Shown here: piece by piece, positions 7,560 to 9,080 of the stretch
Layout: every line of letters begins with the position of its first letter
Numbering within the stretch: position 1 is the first letter of the stretch
Assembly: GCF_905209685.1 (NCBI RefSeq)
Contig: NZ_CAJLUB010000070.1
Location: 1 to 9,080, forward strand
Source: an uncultured Veillonella sp.
GTDB lineage: Bacteria > Bacillota > Negativicutes > Veillonellales > Veillonellaceae
DNA length: 9,080 bases
Direction: 5' to 3'
Translations under genes and position numbers: made by a program
Notes under the pieces: model-generated
What the model was told of the DNA's origin: nothing
Databases searched by the model: none
The model's input: the letters and a program-made list of their open reading frames with translations, nothing else

Positions 7560-8417
7560 GAATAACGGAATAATAGATGCTAATCTCGGCCATCCATTAT
7601 CGCGTAAAAAATCACGTAATGCCCATGTGTAGTGAATAAATGGTGCACAATGTAGGCGCATCCAGAACGATAGATATGGTGTATCACCTTGGAATATAGC
7701 CAATCGATTTAAGGCATATAGATTATCTCCTGGCTGTACTGTACCTGGTTGTACTGTGAAAGCCATTTTATAACCAGACTGTTTAGTTACATATTGAACG
7801 AGCATATCGTTAAACCCACCAGGATATGCTAAATATTCAATGGGCTCACCTAAAATCCCCTCTAATGAAGTCTTCCCTCCAAGCAGAGCATCTGGCAACT
7901 CAGTAGGGTCAATTTTTGTTAAGATCTTATGATGATTAGTATGACCTTGAATATCGAAGCCAGCTGCTTCCATTTTATGCATTTGTTCTGTAGAAACAAA
8001 ACCAGGCGTATTAGCAGCATCACTAATCATAAACAAGGTAGCCTTCATATTGTATTCCTTTAAAATAGGCAATACATTATTGTAGTTATCAACATAGCCA
8101 TCATCAAAGGTAATAACAATTGGCTTATTCGGTAATTCAGTACCATTTTCTAAATAATCATATAATTGGTCTAATGTAATCGTGTTGTATCCCTGATTAT
8201 GCAGATATTCCATTTGTTCTCTAAACTGATCCACATGAAGTGTTAATGCAGAATGCTTTTCATCATTTACTTGATGGTAATTAAGAACTGGTACACCATA
8301 GATCTTATAATCAGTAGACAGCCCCCACATAACGCCAAATGAGATAGCTAAAATTGCAATACATATTGCGAGAAAATATAATAATTTTTTAATACAGCTC
8401 TTGCCATATTTATACAT
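7557..8417 (-). CDS. Membrane-anchored polysaccharide deacetylase (NodB/CE4 domain)
   Basis: This 286-residue protein has a short basic N-terminus and one hydrophobic segment at about 12-32, a signal anchor placing the rest outside the cytoplasmic membrane. The NodB domain follows: YHQV near 47-50, motif 1 TFDDGY at 103-108 (Asp105 probable base, Asp106 metal), motif 2 as GHTNHH at 158-163 (His159 and His163 metal ligands, in place of the usual SHTxxH), and YPGG at 198-201. CE4 enzymes remove N- or O-acetyl groups from chitin-like polymers, peptidoglycan or biofilm poly-N-acetylglucosamine; the layout recalls the PgaB/IcaB deacetylase part. The substrate cannot be read from the sequence. The start is less certain: GGAG lies 12 bases before the ATG, longer than usual, but an in-frame stop upstream excludes a longer product. 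Its own promoter lies just upstream and moaB follows immediately. Confidence 0.9.
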   Translation of the reverse strand: MYKYGKSCIKKLLYFLAICIAILAISFGVMWGLSTDYKIYGVPVLNYHQVNDEKHSALTLHVDQFREQMEYLHNQGYNTITLDQLYDYLENGTELPNKPIVITFDDGYVDNYNNVLPILKEYNMKATLFMISDAANTPGFVSTEQMHKMEAAGFDIQGHTNHHKILTKIDPTELPDALLGGKTSLEGILGEPIEYLAYPGGFNDMLVQYVTKQSGYKMAFTVQPGTVQPGDNLYALNRLAIFQGDTPYLSFWMRLHCAPFIHYTWALRDFLRDNGWPRLASIIPLF

Positions 8418-8454
8418 ATAAACTAATCACTCCAATCCACTTAAGCATATAATG

Positions 8455-8483
8455 AGAATATCACACATACCTAGTATTATCAA
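8455..8483 (-). promoter_or_regulatory. Sigma-70-type promoter of the deacetylase-moaB unit
   Basis: On the minus strand TTGATA (8478-8483) and TATTCT (8455-8460) are separated by 17 bases. The -35 matches five of six consensus positions and the -10 four of six. Transcription would start near 8448, giving a leader of about 30 bases before the ATG at 8417. The surrounding sequence is AT-rich. Confidence 0.6.
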
Positions 8484-8597
8484 GAAAATCCCTCACAAGA
8501 TATTCATATTAATTTATGAATGAAAATATTTATTAGTAATATGCAAAAGTAGACGTAAAAAAAACTATAAACTTGTAAATCAAAATTATAGGGCTCG

Positions 8598-8681
8598 TTA
8601 TTTACATATATTTGAAGTTACTCAACTGGTTTGCAGTGCGATACCATTGGTGCTAAGTACCGTAGTATCGGTTAGATGTAG
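8598..8681. repeat. Tandem structured element, copy A
   Basis: The first 30 bases (8598-8627) match those of copy B (8683-8712) at 27 positions. A 32-base hairpin core (8639-8670) follows. Its outer stem is CGATAC with GTATCG; after a CATT bulge an inner stem GGTGC/GTACC closes a TAA loop. The core has the same length and the same bulge as in copy B, although many paired bases differ. No reading frame of note crosses it. Function unknown. Confidence 0.75.
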
Positions 8682-8682
8682 T

Positions 8683-8776
8683 TTATTTACATAAATTTGG
8701 AGCTACTCAACTAATGTACGGTTCGGTAACATTGGCACAAAGTGCCGCGTTACCGTATGGATTAGTTGGATTCTAC
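8683..8776. repeat. Tandem structured element, copy B
   Basis: This is the second copy, offset 85 bases from copy A. The 32-base core (8724-8755) has outer stem CGGTAAC with GTTACCG, a three-base ATT bulge, and inner stem GGCAC/GTGCC with an AAA loop. Outside the core CAACTAAT (8708-8715) pairs with ATTAGTTG (8761-8768). Compared with copy A, several stem pairs change on both sides at once, so structure rather than sequence seems to be conserved. Function unknown. Confidence 0.75.
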
Positions 8777-8854
8777 CACTAGCCGCAGAATGCTTAATCA
8801 GCGAGTTCTTATGTACGGTTCTTAGCTCCAGGATACTGGGTGTTCGTCGCTGTG

Positions 8855-8887
8855 GATGGACCTATGTAGCTACGCTACATGTCCATC
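8855..8887. repeat. Long imperfect hairpin
   Basis: GATGGAC (8855-8861) pairs with GTCCATC (8881-8887), and ATGTAGC (8864-8870) with GCTACAT (8874-8880). Together they give 14 pairs with a two-base bulge and a TAC loop. No T-run follows on either strand, so it is not an intrinsic terminator. It may be part of a transcribed structured RNA or a palindromic repeat. Confidence 0.7.
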
Positions 8888-8966
8888 TTACGCTCCGAAC
8901 TAAGCGATGCAGTGAATCTGTCGTCGCTTCGCTTCTCCATCTTCTACTGCCCTGCTTACCAGGTAC

Positions 8967-8985
8967 CCTGGGAGGATAGGAAGCC
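8967..8985 (+). repeat. Inverted 19-base copy of the 5S rRNA 3' region
   Basis: CCTGGGAGGATAGGAAGCC on the plus strand is identical to a segment of the 5S rRNA, which lies on the minus strand at 9035-9053. It is an exact inverted repeat 49 bases away, with the 5S terminator hairpin between the arms. The bases just upstream (CTTACCAGGTAC) resemble 5S helix IV only faintly, so this is a fragment and not a second gene. Confidence 0.85.
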
Positions 8986-8991
8986 AAACAC

Positions 8992-9020
8992 AAAAAAAAG
9001 ACACACCCTCAGGTGTGCCT
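8992..9020 (-). terminator. Rho-independent terminator of the rRNA operon
   Basis: On the minus strand AGGCACACC pairs with GGTGTGTCT (one G-U) around a TGAG loop (8999-9020), followed by eight T residues (8992-8999). It starts about eight bases after the inferred 5S 3' end. Read on the plus strand, the hairpin is followed by only a short TTT, so termination should be mainly for minus-strand transcripts. Confidence 0.92.
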
Positions 9021-9027
9021 TTAGCTT

Positions 9028-9080
9028 AATCAGCGGCTTCCTATCCTCCCAGGCCGTCTCCAGCCAAGTACTTTCGGCGT
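9028..9080 (-). rRNA. rrf: 5S ribosomal RNA, 3' part (cut by the window edge)
   Basis: On the minus strand the sequence from the window edge reads CGCCGAAAGTACTTGG, then CTGGAGACGGCCTGGG and AGGATAGGAAGCCGC. This is the usual order of the 5S 3' half: the CGCCGA block, helix IV, the GGGAGGATAGG loop-E/helix-V strand, and a GCCGC helix I strand. The 5' half lies beyond position 9080. The 3' end is placed near 9028 by analogy with other Firmicute 5S molecules and could be off by a few bases. A terminator follows at once, so this is the end of an rRNA operon entering from the right. Confidence 0.9.

Larger units (their letters stand above)
8570..8986. other. Structured gene-free region between 5S rRNA and the deacetylase promoter
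   Basis: About 400 bases with no credible coding region on either strand. It holds two tandem hairpin elements (8598-8776), a 12-base copy of the 5S tail (8792-8803), a repeat of ATGTACGGTTC (8714-8724 and 8811-8821), a long hairpin (8855-8887), a weaker one closed by AAGCGA/TCGCTT (8902-8929), and an inverted copy of the 5S 3' region (8967-8985). An 8-base inverted pair, TGGAGCTA (8698-8705) and TAGCTCCA (8823-8830), could enclose copy B. From about 8715 upward the DNA is visibly richer in GC than the AT-rich stretch at 8440-8600. I recognise no known RNA family or tRNA in it. Confidence 0.6.

Noticed and set aside
7549..7593. N-terminal extension of MoaB starting at the ATG at 7593
   Set aside because: The 15 extra residues overlap the deacetylase coding end and show no family similarity. 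AGGAGG is placed for the ATG at 7548.
8556..8566. Run of eight A residues (T-run on the minus strand) as a terminator for readthrough from the 5S side
   Set aside because: No GC-rich stem lies immediately upstream on the minus strand, so it is only an AT-rich tract.
8698..8780. A tRNA gene suggested by GGTTCG at 8720-8725
   Set aside because: There is no acceptor stem, anticodon arm or CCA end at proper spacing; the motif belongs to the hairpin of copy B.
8840..8985. A complete second 5S rRNA gene on the plus strand
   Set aside because: Only the last 19 bases match exactly. The sequence before them lacks the conserved 5S blocks, so it is a fragment.

Overview
The window reads as chromosomal DNA of an AT-rich low-GC diderm Firmicute. 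Veillonella or a near relative (Negativicutes) is my best guess. This rests on the style of the proteins, the 5S rRNA 3' half and the rrf2-cydA-cydB-cydDC arrangement, not on a database match. Every gene I can support is on the minus strand, so biological order runs from high to low coordinates.

Region by region, in transcription order. (1) 9080-8999: the 3' part of a 5S rRNA gene, cut by the window edge, followed by a strong rho-independent terminator. (2) About 8986-8570: some 400 bases with no gene but unusually rich in structure. It holds an inverted 19-base copy of the 5S 3' region, a long imperfect hairpin, and two tandem, diverged copies of a hairpin element whose paired bases co-vary. 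(3) 8483-7017: a promoter, a membrane-anchored polysaccharide deacetylase, a MoaB/MogA-type molybdenum cofactor protein whose Shine-Dalgarno overlaps the deacetylase stop codon, and a UUCG-loop terminator. (4) 6920-3838: an Rrf2-family regulator with four clustered cysteines, preceded by a good promoter that overlaps a perfect 12+12 palindrome; then cydA and cydB (cytochrome bd oxidase), which overlap by 10 bases, and a terminator. (5) 3727-143: a single 1194-residue CydD-CydC fusion, the ABC transporter needed for assembly of cytochrome bd.

How the genes work together. The rrf2, cydAB and cydDC block forms one functional unit: a quinol:O2 oxidoreductase, its assembly transporter and a probable redox-sensing regulator. 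In an anaerobe such an oxidase would most plausibly scavenge oxygen or protect against oxidative or nitrosative stress. The palindrome on the rrf2 promoter suggests autoregulation, carrying cydAB with it. The terminator between cydB and cydDC suggests that the assembly factor is expressed separately or by partial readthrough. The deacetylase-moaB pair is a tight transcriptional and translational unit with no obvious pathway link between its members.

I see no CRISPR array, no transposase and no phage gene. The least explained part is the structured non-coding block beside the 5S gene.
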